64,000 nucleotides of DNA, taken from positions 496,001 through 560,000 of the forward strand of contig CBDHFQ010000020.1 of assembly GCA_965262565.1 (NCBI GenBank), in the 5' to 3' direction. The DNA is from CBDHFQ01 sp965262565 (GTDB lineage: Bacteria; Bacteroidota; Bacteroidia; J057). Position numbers and translations under genes: made by a program. The notes under the pieces are model-generated. The model was given only the letters and a program-made list of their open reading frames with translations. It ran no database searches and was not told where the DNA came from. Below, piece after piece: positions 10,193-19,701 of this stretch; the first letter of the stretch is position 1; each line of letters begins with the position of its first letter.

Positions 10193-11716
10193 ATGAAGAA
10201 CCGTATCATTATATATCTCTTTTCCCTCATATCTGTCATCATGGGGGGATGTAATGAGTTCCTGGAGGAAGATCCCAGAGCGATTGTTTCTCCATCCAAC
10301 TTTTTCAATTCAGATGCAGAAGTACTTTCAGCGATCAACGGATTATATCAAATTTACCATAGCAATGCCCTTCACGCTAAAATCGGGTTGGACAGATTCT
10401 ATGAGAATGGAGCAGATGTGATAGGCCCCAACAGGGTGTTTGGACAAGTGGAGCCCATTCAGGATTATACGCTAAATGAAGGAAATGTGGGCGACATCTC
10501 TCAGGGAGGGGGAGCGCCTATTACCTGGCAAGATTTATATAGAATTATACAAAATGCCAATATTATCCTTGCCAATCTGGAAGGGAATGAGGGGATTAGT
10601 CCAGCGAACAGGTCTCAGTTTACTGGAGAAACGCTTTTTATACGTGCCTATTCTTACTACCATTTAACTAATTTATGGGGTGATGTTCCATATTTTAGAG
10701 ATGCTTTGGGAATAGATGAGATTCGGACTTTGGCTCGTTTTGATAAAACCCAGATTCGCAATGATGCCTTAGCCGATTTACAGCAGGCGCAAGATCTACT
10801 TCCCGATTCGTATGGAGGTGGGGAACAAGGTCGTGTTTCTAAATGGACAGCAGCTACGGTGATGGTAAAAATCTTACTTATTCAACAAAGGTGGCAGGAA
10901 GCCAGAGACAAAGCTGTAGAGATTATCAATAATTCTCCCCATTTTTTATTAGATGATTACGCCGCTGTATTTGACCCTAATAATGAATATAATAGTGAAA
11001 TCATTTGGGAACTCGATTTTGCAAAGGATATTAACCAGGATGATTGGCCGGATCATTTTACGCCACGAATTAGGGACGAACCTCAAAATAGTGATGATAG
11101 ACCTGCATTAAGTGCGGCTTTGAGTGATAGAAATGAAGGCTTTACGGGGTATGGCTTAGCTATTCCATTGCCAGATTTTGTAAATGAATTTCCAGAGGAC
11201 GATTTAAGAAGACCGATGAACATCACACAAAATTGGTTAGGGTTTGATCTTAATTTTCCCTATATGCCAAAAATGTGGAATCTGGATCAGATTAATTCCC
11301 CAAGAGGAAATCATGGAGATAATAAGATCATTTTCCGTATGGCTGATGTGTATTTAATGGCGGCAGAAGCAGAAAACGAACTGAATGGACCTACGGCTGA
11401 GGCGTTTCAGTATATCAATGCGGTAAGGGAACGCGCTTACGAACCGGACCAGCCATTAGCAGGATTGAGTCAGGAAGCCTTTCGTCAAGCGATTTATGAT
11501 GAGCGGCGTTGGGAACTGGGAGGAGAAGGTCATAGGCGATTGGATTTGATTCGTTGGGGAATTTTACTAGATGTAGTGAGAGAGACAGAGTATAGGGTGT
11601 ATAATCCTGCTGCCAATATCCAGCCATACCACGTGTTACTACCAATTCCCGTAGAAGAATTGAGGCTAAACCCCGCTTTATTGGAATCCGATCCGACGAA
11701 TAATGGGTATAGGTAG
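10193..11716 (+). CDS. SusD/RagB-family nutrient-binding outer-membrane lipoprotein
   Basis: A 507-residue lipoprotein. The start was moved from a TTG at 10175 to ATG 10193, which gives a lipoprotein signal with lipobox MGGC (Cys20). The N-terminal EFLEEDPRAIVSPSNFF and the C-terminal FRMADVYLMAAEAENEL, YDERRWELGGEGHRRLDLIR and YHVLLPIPVEELRLNP are hallmark SusD segments, with TPR-like helices between. Known role: lid-like binding of substrate on top of SusC. It lies 53 bases after susC and ends just before a strong terminator, closing the fecR-susC-susD operon. No glycanase follows directly, so the operon is an uptake unit rather than a full polysaccharide-utilisation locus. Confidence 0.95.
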   Translation: MKNRIIIYLFSLISVIMGGCNEFLEEDPRAIVSPSNFFNSDAEVLSAINGLYQIYHSNALHAKIGLDRFYENGADVIGPNRVFGQVEPIQDYTLNEGNVGDISQGGGAPITWQDLYRIIQNANIILANLEGNEGISPANRSQFTGETLFIRAYSYYHLTNLWGDVPYFRDALGIDEIRTLARFDKTQIRNDALADLQQAQDLLPDSYGGGEQGRVSKWTAATVMVKILLIQQRWQEARDKAVEIINNSPHFLLDDYAAVFDPNNEYNSEIIWELDFAKDINQDDWPDHFTPRIRDEPQNSDDRPALSAALSDRNEGFTGYGLAIPLPDFVNEFPEDDLRRPMNITQNWLGFDLNFPYMPKMWNLDQINSPRGNHGDNKIIFRMADVYLMAAEAENELNGPTAEAFQYINAVRERAYEPDQPLAGLSQEAFRQAIYDERRWELGGEGHRRLDLIRWGILLDVVRETEYRVYNPAANIQPYHVLLPIPVEELRLNPALLESDPTNNGYR

Positions 11717-11749
11717 AACAATTATTTATTTGTAACGTCAATTTAAGGA

Positions 11750-11783
11750 GCAAGTCTTTGATATAAAGGCTTGCTTTTTTTTT
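11750..11783 (+). terminator. rho-independent terminator of the fecR-susC-susD operon
   Basis: A 10-base-pair hairpin (GCAAGTCTTT, loop GATAT, AAAGGCTTGC, with one G-U pair) is followed by a run of nine T. It starts 33 bases after the susD stop codon and just before the convergent gene ending at 11803. Confidence 0.85.
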
Positions 11784-11802
11784 AGCCAAACACAGAATGG
11801 GG

Positions 11803-12876
11803 TTACTCTTTCATAGCGATTTCTGCTAATTTTAAGGAGACTTCACTAGGAGAATGGCAGGTACAGTTTGAAAGAACTGCCACGAATACTTTTTCTTCCG
11901 GTAAGTACATAGAAGAACTTAAGAATCCATTAATTCCACCTCCATGGGTAATTATGGGACTAGCTCGAAGTTTTCTGATAAACCAACCATATCCATATTC
12001 TGTATCTTTTCCGTTATTTAGTTTATATGGACTTAGGGCTTTAGCTAAACTTTCTTTATTGATTACCTGATCATTCATTACCGCTTCATACCAGGTGAGT
12101 AAGTCATCAACATTGGATAATAAAGACCCAGCAGCATAAGGTTGTGTCATACTAAGAACTTCCGCGTTTTGATAATGATCCTTTTCCGCTGCATATCCAG
12201 CTACTCTGTTAGAAATAATGTCTGAGTGGTTCCCATAAAAGGAATGGGACATGTTTAGGGGTTGGAAAAAGCTTTCATCTATATATTCTGCATACGTCTT
12301 TTTAGATACTTTTTCGATGATATATCCCAATAAAATGTAACCCGAATTGTTATACCTAAATCTCTCTCCAGGAGCAAAGTCCATTTTTTCATCTTTAAAA
12401 TAATCGATTAATTCTGTCGGAGTAAAATCTTTCTTCCTCACTTCATCTGTCCATTTCTTTAGTTCTGTATAACTTCTAATGCCTGAGGTATGAGTTAATA
12501 AATGCTCGACGCTAATGGTATGGCCTTGTGTAGGATAATTGGGGATGAATTTGGTAAGCTCATCAGATAAGGAAAGCTTCCCTTCTTCTACTAATTTCAA
12601 AATAGCACAAGCAGTAAACTGTTTTGTAATAGAGCCAATCCGAAAAATATGATCTGGCTGCATTTGTACATCTAATTCAAGATGAGCTTTTCCAAACGCT
12701 TTTCTATATAAAATCTCCCCTTTTTTGGCGACGATAGCTGCACCTCCTGGCCCATCAGCAGGAAATATTTCTTTTAACAAAGAATCAAAAGTCTCTTCTG
12801 TTGGTTGGGAACAGGAATAAGTGCTGCAAATGGAGATGGCAATGAGAAAACTAACCAGTCTGGAATAACATTTCAT
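11803..12876 (-). CDS. beta-lactamase-fold serine hydrolase (lipoprotein)
   Basis: A 357-residue exported protein of the class C beta-lactamase/penicillin-binding superfamily (PF00144 type). The N-terminus is a signal with a weak lipobox ending at Cys22 (TYSC). Catalytic motifs are SITK (Ser82-Lys85), YNN (175-177) and THGGG near residue 314, which replaces the KTG box, as is usual for this family. Such proteins act as esterases, D-aminopeptidases or carboxypeptidases in the periplasm; the substrate is unknown. It is convergent with susD. A second member of the family lies at 42712, with different sequence and a longer C-terminus. Confidence 0.88.
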   Translation of the reverse strand: MKCYSRLVSFLIAISICSTYSCSQPTEETFDSLLKEIFPADGPGGAAIVAKKGEILYRKAFGKAHLELDVQMQPDHIFRIGSITKQFTACAILKLVEEGKLSLSDELTKFIPNYPTQGHTISVEHLLTHTSGIRSYTELKKWTDEVRKKDFTPTELIDYFKDEKMDFAPGERFRYNNSGYILLGYIIEKVSKKTYAEYIDESFFQPLNMSHSFYGNHSDIISNRVAGYAAEKDHYQNAEVLSMTQPYAAGSLLSNVDDLLTWYEAVMNDQVINKESLAKALSPYKLNNGKDTEYGYGWFIRKLRASPIITHGGGINGFLSSSMYLPEEKVFVAVLSNCTCHSPSEVSLKLAEIAMKE

Positions 12877-13012
12877 AGAACAAATAATTATGGGAAGTTC
12901 TCTTTATGGACACTTACGGTATCTGAAAGTTGTTTCTGTGAATCATATTTATTTCTTGATTATAGACAATCCATCAGCATAACCCCTTTAAGCGTTCAAA
13001 ATGAAAATATAG

Positions 13013-13870
13013 CTAATGCACCAACAACACATTCGCCACTCTTCTTTCTCCCTCTGCATCAAAAGTACGGTTATCTGAAGGATGATTGACCACCCCTTTT
13101 CCATGGATCCACATCGTCGTAGATCCGCCTCCATCCAAATTGATGGCATTGTAACACCCCAATTCCTTCATGAGAGTAGTCAATTCTGCTATGGACATGC
13201 CATCAGCTTCCTCATTTCGGCCATCTATAGTGACTAATAAGATGCCGCCATTGCGTTTAGTACATGCACAAGTTCTGGGATGCCTTCTGGTGATAAATGA
13301 ACCTTCATCCTGCTCCATGGGCATTCCCTCTTTCAACAAGAGCGGGCCAGTGAATAATACATCATCATAGTTTGCTGGATCTTCCAGCCAGGCCGTACTG
13401 TCTGAAGCGATAATAAATATGCCATCCTCATCATCCACAGCCAGAAAACTTCGAGTGATCCTCTTCGCCTCAGAGGTATTCCCATTGATCACTTCATCAT
13501 CTACTTTCAAAAAGGTGACAGATCCTCCTTCTTTCATATCAAAAAATCCCGCATTCACAGCCGCCAACGCTCCTTCTTCCTCAGCAAATTCACTGGTTGG
13601 CTTTAATTCCTGAACTTCGTAATCTACCGATAATGCTCTCTTTTTACTGACAGCCAGTACACTAATAAATTGCTTTGAATCGAATAATTGATCTGTATGA
13701 AGGGATTGCCAGATTAGTCCTTTCGCGATTTTTTCCTGTTTCCAGGGAAGTTGCTGCAGGGAGGGTTGCTTATGCTGCGAAAGAACGAGATGAAAAGCCA
13801 GAAAATAAGAACAACAAATGATACTGACGATTCTAAGGATAAAATGATGGCAGGAGTAATGGGTTGACAT
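13013..13870 (-). CDS. phosphodiester glycosidase family protein (NAGPA domain), exported
   Basis: A 285-residue protein. ATG 13870 is preferred over a TTG 21 bases upstream; it is followed by a hydrophobic export signal (about residues 10-33). The NAGPA domain covers about 75-285: AAVNAGFFDM, the conserved GMSIAELTTLMKELG, and the signature NLDGGGSTTM followed by RRVANVLLVH at the C-terminus. Members in animals uncover mannose-6-phosphate; bacterial ones are linked to cell-envelope or exopolysaccharide glycans, with mostly unknown substrates. It lies 56 bases downstream of the membrane-anchored unknown protein at 13927-14871 on the same strand, so the two may be cotranscribed. Confidence 0.85.
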   Translation of the reverse strand: MSTHYSCHHFILRIVSIICCSYFLAFHLVLSQHKQPSLQQLPWKQEKIAKGLIWQSLHTDQLFDSKQFISVLAVSKKRALSVDYEVQELKPTSEFAEEEGALAAVNAGFFDMKEGGSVTFLKVDDEVINGNTSEAKRITRSFLAVDDEDGIFIIASDSTAWLEDPANYDDVLFTGPLLLKEGMPMEQDEGSFITRRHPRTCACTKRNGGILLVTIDGRNEEADGMSIAELTTLMKELGCYNAINLDGGGSTTMWIHGKGVVNHPSDNRTFDAEGERRVANVLLVH

Positions 13871-13926
13871 TTGATCTGTAATTTTTACCAAAAGTACAGA
13901 CGCTCTATTAAAGGAACATTAACAAC

Positions 13927-14871
13927 TCATCTTAATTCGTATTCCATTATTCTGGAGTGATAATCGATGAGAAAAAGGGAGCCGTCCTTTATTTCCATAT
14001 AATCCAGGGCCGATTTCAATTGTTTCTTATCCAGGAGTTGGCCCGTTGACTTATTTATTAAAGACACATCATCCGGCTCATCAGTAAAACCATAAGAAGC
14101 TACGATAAAAGAATCCTCCACTAAAAATATCTCATTACTCACTAAATCCCGCGTTTGCCATTTGATGTTTTGTGCCAATGGGTCAAGACAAATAAGGCTG
14201 GAGCACTGATAGTTGGATTCCTTGGCATAGGTTTTACAGGCAGCATTGAAGAATAGGTGCGTCCCATCGTATCTGATATCCTGAACTTCTGTATCATGCG
14301 GATAAGAAATATAATCATCCAATACCAATTCCCAGATTACTTTTCCCCAGGATGAATATAATCTAGTGATGTAATGGTATTCCTCATCTCCAAGCGGAGA
14401 TCGATATAAAGCCAGCCAACGATCCCCATGTCGATCCAAAATGGTAAGTTCTAGTTGGTCTACCCTAGAGGGAATCAACCAGGGTTTATCATTTGGAATA
14501 TGAGTGCGCAATCGATACATAAAACCGTTGGGTTTATTCTTTCCATGTAATCCAAACTCTGCTAATATTTCCTGATCACTTGCTCCTTTTCTTCGCACCA
14601 TTTGGGTTAAATTCAGCTTTGTTGGAGAAAAGGAAGAAGTTGAGACTGAATATTCCAGCGGTTGATCAGAAGAAAAAGCAAAACTGAGCGTTGGAACTGA
14701 GGTTGTGATCTTTTCCTTTGCCAAGGATATATAGGTAGAAGTCAATCTGCTGGCATACGAAAGGGCTTGAGAAGTACTTAGCCCTTTAGATCGAAAAAAT
14801 AATCCTCCCAAAATGGCTAATAAAAGGAGGAATGTGAATATGATGTTAACTCTATATGATTTTCTTTTCAT
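13927..14871 (-). CDS. membrane-anchored protein of unknown function, possibly a beta-propeller
   Basis: A 314-residue protein with one N-terminal membrane span or signal (about residues 9-26, FTFLLLLAILGGLFF). The rest is soluble. Short repeated blocks such as ITRLYSSWGKVIWELVL, SSLICLDPLAQNIKWQTRD and VSLINKSTGQLLDKKQL read like PQQ/WD-type propeller blades (strand, then a compartment or ligand value, then a W-containing strand). No catalytic motif is seen. It is the upstream neighbour of the NAGPA-domain gene on the same strand. I do not recognise the family with certainty. Confidence 0.6.
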   Translation of the reverse strand: MKRKSYRVNIIFTFLLLLAILGGLFFRSKGLSTSQALSYASRLTSTYISLAKEKITTSVPTLSFAFSSDQPLEYSVSTSSFSPTKLNLTQMVRRKGASDQEILAEFGLHGKNKPNGFMYRLRTHIPNDKPWLIPSRVDQLELTILDRHGDRWLALYRSPLGDEEYHYITRLYSSWGKVIWELVLDDYISYPHDTEVQDIRYDGTHLFFNAACKTYAKESNYQCSSLICLDPLAQNIKWQTRDLVSNEIFLVEDSFIVASYGFTDEPDDVSLINKSTGQLLDKKQLKSALDYMEIKDGSLFLIDYHSRIMEYELR

Positions 14872-15149
14872 AGGTCGAGATGCCTTATCACCTTAGCTTT
14901 TGTTGATCATGGATTAAGTACGTCTATTGGTGATTTCGAAGATGAAAAGGTACTTGGGAAGAGAGAAGGATTAGGAGGTTGCTGGAAGAAATTCGCTTGG
15001 AGAAGAAGATGAGATATGTCTTAAAAAACATATATGAAAAACTTCAAAGAGGGGAACTCCTTACAATTATATTTCAATTTCCTAAACTTAATTGACTTTT
15101 GTTGCTTTAACAAATATGTTGTACCGTCAATAGGCTAATGTTTTAAGAT
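14872..15149. other. divergent intergenic region, 278 bases
   Basis: This gap separates the leftward gene starting at 14871 from the rightward peptidase gene at 15150 and must hold both promoters. The part from about 15090 carries TTTG and, 16 bases later, TATGTTG, which is only an approximate match to the Bacteroidota -33/-7 pair. No other structure was seen. Confidence 0.3.
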
Positions 15150-17312
15150 ATGAATCTTCTACATGTATTGCTAATTACTGTTGTTATGTTAGCTCTTTCC
15201 TGCCAATCTTCTTCTGATCGTAATTCCAATAAATTAACATATCCCGAAACCCAAAAAACAGCGCATGTAGATACTTACTTTGGAGAAGAAGTGAGCGATC
15301 CTTACGAATGGCTTGAAGATGATATGTCAGAGGAAACGGCAGCCTGGGTAGTGGCCCAAAATAAAGTGGCATTTAATTATTTAGAGGATATCCCTTTTCG
15401 CAAAAAATTACAGGAAAGGATTGAAAGCCTGATGGATTACGAAAAGATTTCAGCTCCATTCGTGGAAGGAGAGTTCGAATATTTCTATAAAAACGATGGA
15501 TTACAAAACCATGCTGTTTTATATAGAAAACCTAAAGAGGCAAAAGAGACAGATCCAGAAGTTTTTTTGGATCCCAATGCTTTTTCGGAAGATGGAACCA
15601 TCGCTCTTAGAGGCGTTTTTTTTGATAAAACAGGTGACTTAGCTGCATATATGATTACCGAGGGCGGTTCGGATTGGCGTAAAATAATGACCATAGATAC
15701 GAAGAGTAAGGAGATCATAGGAGATACGATCAAAGAGGTAAAATTTAGCGGAGTTTCCTGGAAAGGAAAAGAAGGGTTTTACTACAGTAGCTATGACCAG
15801 CCTGAAGAAGGCAGCGAATTATCCGCAAAGACTCAGTATCACAAGCTGTATTATCACACATTAAATACCCCTCAGGAAGAGGATGAATTAGTCTTTGGAG
15901 GAGAAGCACAACCCAATAGATATGTAAGAGCTACAGTAACAGACGACCAACAATATTTAGTTGTATCCGCTTCAGAAAATACCAGTGGAAACCGTTTATA
16001 TGTGAAAGACCTTAAAAAACCCTCTGGTGAATTTATCTTGCTTCAAGAAGATTATTTAGCCAGATGTGTGTATATCGATAATATTGGATCTACTTTGTAT
16101 CTCTATACCAACATTGATGCGCCGAATTACCGGTTAATTAAGGTTGACCTTAACCGTCCGGAAGTAGCTAATTGGGAAGATGTCATCGCTGAATCGGAGA
16201 ATGTTCTCAGAGTAAGTACAGGAGGGGGGAAAATTTTTGCCAATTATCTCATAGATGCTAAGACAGCTGTAAAGCAGTTTAATATGGATGGGACGTTGGA
16301 AAGGGAAATAGAGTTACCTGGCATAGGTTCTGCGTTCGGTTTTAGTGGAAAAAAGGAAGATAATGAGATTTATTACACATTTACTTCCTTCACATATCCC
16401 AGAACCATTTTCAAATATAATATAGCAAATGGAACATCTATCCTCTACCAGAAAGCAGCGGTGAACTTTGATCCGGAGGCATATGAAACTAAGCAAGTAT
16501 TTTACGAAAGTAAGGATGGTACCAGGGTGCCTATGTTTATTGTTCATAAGAAAGGCTTAGTGCTGAACGGCAGACAACCTACATATATGTATGCATATGG
16601 CGGATTTAATGCGAGTTTAACGCCTAATTTTAGCGCCTCAAGGATCGTATGGTTAGAAAATGGCGGAATTTATGCACAACCTAATATTCGTGGTGGTGGA
16701 GAATATGGGGAAAAATGGCACAAAGCTGGTACGAGAATGCATAAACAAAATGTCTTTGATGATTTTATTGCTGCGGGGGAATACCTGATCGACGAGAAGT
16801 ATACTTCCAGTGATTATTTAGCGATAGCGGGTGGTTCGAACGGAGGACTCCTTGTCGGGGCTGTTATGACCCAACGGCCCGATCTGGCAAGAGTCGCACT
16901 ACCTGCAGTAGGTGTCATGGATATGTTAAAGTATCATACCTTTACAGCTGGAGCAGGTTGGGCAGCAGATTATGGGACTTCGGAAGAGTCCAGGGAAATG
17001 TTTGAATATATACACGCCTATTCCCCATATCATAACCTGGAAGATGGGACCGACTATCCTGCTACTTTAATTACTACTTCAGATCACGATGATAGAGTAG
17101 TTCCTGCACATTCATTTAAGTTTGCTGCTCGTTTACAGGAGGCACATGTTGGAAATACCCCTGTCATCATAAGAATTCAAACAAATGCTGGACATGGATC
17201 TGTTTCCATGAGCCAACGAATAGCGCTAACGACAGATATATATGCCTTCACCTGGCATAATATGGGAGTTCAGCCTTCTCTGGTAGTCGAAGAACAAATC
17301 GCTGAGAATTAA
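15150..17312 (+). CDS. prolyl oligopeptidase family serine peptidase (S9A), lipoprotein
   Basis: A 720-residue peptidase. The signal ends at lipobox ALSC (Cys18), so it is probably lipid-anchored in the envelope. The N-terminal DPYEWLEDDMSEET segment is typical of S9A; a seven-blade propeller follows (about 75-430), then the alpha/beta hydrolase domain with GGSNGG (Ser563), the aspartate in DHDDRVVP (about 645-652) and the histidine in NAGHGS (His682). These spacings match prolyl endopeptidase. Known reaction: cleavage after proline in short peptides. It is convergent with the penicillin-acylase-fold gene, with only 17 bases between the two stop codons. Confidence 0.94.
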   Translation: MNLLHVLLITVVMLALSCQSSSDRNSNKLTYPETQKTAHVDTYFGEEVSDPYEWLEDDMSEETAAWVVAQNKVAFNYLEDIPFRKKLQERIESLMDYEKISAPFVEGEFEYFYKNDGLQNHAVLYRKPKEAKETDPEVFLDPNAFSEDGTIALRGVFFDKTGDLAAYMITEGGSDWRKIMTIDTKSKEIIGDTIKEVKFSGVSWKGKEGFYYSSYDQPEEGSELSAKTQYHKLYYHTLNTPQEEDELVFGGEAQPNRYVRATVTDDQQYLVVSASENTSGNRLYVKDLKKPSGEFILLQEDYLARCVYIDNIGSTLYLYTNIDAPNYRLIKVDLNRPEVANWEDVIAESENVLRVSTGGGKIFANYLIDAKTAVKQFNMDGTLEREIELPGIGSAFGFSGKKEDNEIYYTFTSFTYPRTIFKYNIANGTSILYQKAAVNFDPEAYETKQVFYESKDGTRVPMFIVHKKGLVLNGRQPTYMYAYGGFNASLTPNFSASRIVWLENGGIYAQPNIRGGGEYGEKWHKAGTRMHKQNVFDDFIAAGEYLIDEKYTSSDYLAIAGGSNGGLLVGAVMTQRPDLARVALPAVGVMDMLKYHTFTAGAGWAADYGTSEESREMFEYIHAYSPYHNLEDGTDYPATLITTSDHDDRVVPAHSFKFAARLQEAHVGNTPVIIRIQTNAGHGSVSMSQRIALTTDIYAFTWHNMGVQPSLVVEEQIAEN

Positions 17313-17329
17313 CAGGATCATTTCGCACT

Positions 17330-19429
17330 TCACTCAGGATGATACACCTTCTCTGCATTTTCCATAATCTTTTCTTTATCCAACGTCATTTTCTTAGCAC
17401 CTTTGCTCGCATATAATTCCATCTGATCTGTATAATGAGGGCTGCCAGGTCTGCTGGAGTTACCATATGGAACAATGGTTTCAAATGCTACCACACCTGA
17501 ATGATCATATTGTACGAACATCATAAAATTATCACCTCCACCAGCATAAAACTTTCCATTGTCTTTATCTATATTACCCCATCTATTTCCCAATTTGTTC
17601 CAATACCCATACACGGGAACTTCTTTATCCCCTCGCTTTAATTTGGAAAAGTCCTTAAAGGCTACATCAAGGCGACCAAAATGTGTCATTAAATGATTTC
17701 TCGTGAAAGCTAACGCCTCATTGAGTTGTTTGTCGGACATCTTTCCTGCTTGTTTTTCCAATTCCCTTCTGCTCATGTCTAGTCCCTCAAAAAAGAGATA
17801 CACCAGGGTAGGAGCGACCTGATCAAGAGTGGCAGCTCTATCCCAATCTTTCATTTCTTCTATCAACTCGCTATAGGTTTCGTTCTTGTGCTTGACCAAT
17901 TGATCCAAAATATCCGTAACAAAATGATCTTTAGGGAAGGTAACATCGTACTTAATTTGCTTTAATCTACTCATAGAAATGGTATCTCCGTCCTCATATA
18001 ACTCCCTGAATCGAATACTGCGTGGAAGATCGTCGATGATTCCATCAAAATTGACAAGTGGATCATACCTGTTTCCATCCAGCCAGGAATCTTTACAGCT
18101 ACATTTATAAGGTGAGTGATTGACATTATATACATATCCACAATCGGGATTCAGGATTTGGGGGCGCTCGTCTAAAGGAAGGTAGGATGTCCACAGCGTT
18201 TGAGAAGTATTTCCAGGCACTACTTCTTCCCAATCATATCCTGCTTGTCGTTTGGGAAACTGCCCATTACAGAGATACAATACATTGTCATCCTTATCTG
18301 CATAAGTAATATTAAAATAGGTGAGCCCATCCCATTCCAACGCCTGTTTAAACTCATTCAAATTTTGAGCTTTATTCATTTTATACCATTGTTCCGGCGC
18401 TTTAATATTAAAGATAGGAGCTGATCGGATAGCAAAATAATTCCCTTCTTCACTTTTTAGGGTAGGACCATATTTACTCCAATACGCCATACGCTTGACT
18501 TTGATCGTTAATGGGAGTCCTTTGAGATTTACCGCCAATTTGATCTTTTTCTCTTTTAGCGGAATCCACTCCCCATCAAATTCATACATGTTTTCTTCTG
18601 TGGGATGCATATTCAATAGGAAAATATCCGTATGATCGTAATAGTTGTTGGTATGGGACCATCCCAAATGCTGATTAGTGCCGATCTGAGGAGAAACTGA
18701 ACCGGGGAACATCGCTCCATGAAAGTTGAGCCCTTCTTCACTAACCACATGGACTTCATAAAAGGCTTCTGGCCCACTGATTTTGACATGAGGATTGCCA
18801 ATGAGGTAGGTTCGCTGGTCAGTCGTAATTTTTCTACTGAAAGCAAATGCATTGGAACCCTTTTGAGCAAAACTGATGTTATTCGCTGCTTCATCATAGG
18901 TATTTCCACTGACAACCCCTCCGGCTATCCTTCCCATCCCCAACCATTCAGCGATTTTTGCGGAATAGCTCACTAATACATCCTTAGGTTCAGCAGGAAA
19001 TAGCTTTTTGTATAATAGTTCTTTGGGATGAGCCTCCGCATAAGCATTAATTCCCTGGCAATATCCTTCTAAATACTTCATGAATTCAGGAGACACATCT
19101 TTTTCCATCAGCGAATCTATCCGTTCATACAGCATCAACATCTTGGAGAAAAAATCCCCTGGAGCTCCCCCTTTTCCATAAACTCTTCCCAGATGCCCCT
19201 TAGTAAACAGATAGGTTTGTTGGATCACCTCAAAATTATCTTCGCATTGAGCCCATGCGAGTCCATAAGCCACTTCTGGATCTGTTTTGGCGTAAATATG
19301 AGGTACTCCCCATTGATCTCTTACGATAGTGATAGCTTGTGGATCAATATCAGGCAATACCGTGTTGTTCTGTCCTACCATAACAGAACCTCCAACAATT
19401 AACAAAAAGAAGATTGAGTAACAACGCAT
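17330..19429 (-). CDS. penicillin acylase family Ntn-hydrolase (acylase)
   Basis: A 699-residue exported proenzyme with a signal peptide ending near GQ (residue 20). The N-terminal part has VRDQWGVPHIYAKTDPEVAYG (motif split in two halves, about 36-56), as in the family's alpha chain. The autocleavage site is KGSNAF with Ser192 as the new N-terminal nucleophile of the beta chain, followed by GTNQHLGWSHTNN with the supporting histidine and asparagine. Known reaction: amide hydrolysis of acylated amines, including acyl-homoserine lactones or penicillins in some members. The linker around the spacer peptide is short. The actual substrate is not known; quorum-signal removal is only a possibility. 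Confidence 0.9.
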   Translation of the reverse strand: MRCYSIFFLLIVGGSVMVGQNNTVLPDIDPQAITIVRDQWGVPHIYAKTDPEVAYGLAWAQCEDNFEVIQQTYLFTKGHLGRVYGKGGAPGDFFSKMLMLYERIDSLMEKDVSPEFMKYLEGYCQGINAYAEAHPKELLYKKLFPAEPKDVLVSYSAKIAEWLGMGRIAGGVVSGNTYDEAANNISFAQKGSNAFAFSRKITTDQRTYLIGNPHVKISGPEAFYEVHVVSEEGLNFHGAMFPGSVSPQIGTNQHLGWSHTNNYYDHTDIFLLNMHPTEENMYEFDGEWIPLKEKKIKLAVNLKGLPLTIKVKRMAYWSKYGPTLKSEEGNYFAIRSAPIFNIKAPEQWYKMNKAQNLNEFKQALEWDGLTYFNITYADKDDNVLYLCNGQFPKRQAGYDWEEVVPGNTSQTLWTSYLPLDERPQILNPDCGYVYNVNHSPYKCSCKDSWLDGNRYDPLVNFDGIIDDLPRSIRFRELYEDGDTISMSRLKQIKYDVTFPKDHFVTDILDQLVKHKNETYSELIEEMKDWDRAATLDQVAPTLVYLFFEGLDMSRRELEKQAGKMSDKQLNEALAFTRNHLMTHFGRLDVAFKDFSKLKRGDKEVPVYGYWNKLGNRWGNIDKDNGKFYAGGGDNFMMFVQYDHSGVVAFETIVPYGNSSRPGSPHYTDQMELYASKGAKKMTLDKEKIMENAEKVYHPE

Positions 19430-19701
19430 ATGAAAATTGAGTAATGATATAAATGTCTTACGTTAAATCTACAGATGCAAAATGGTTTTACCAATGGATT
19501 CTGTGATCTAAATTTTTGCTCCATTACATAATATCTTCATTTGTGATTCTGCCACCTTAATTAAGCCCTCAGAAATTATATATATACAACAGTATTTTAT
19601 ATGTTACGTGCGATGATGATATTTTTAGGGTCAATATGGGATATCCCCTGGGACTTAAATACACTACTTGACTTATTCAATGTATAATAACTCCTTTTCA
19701 T

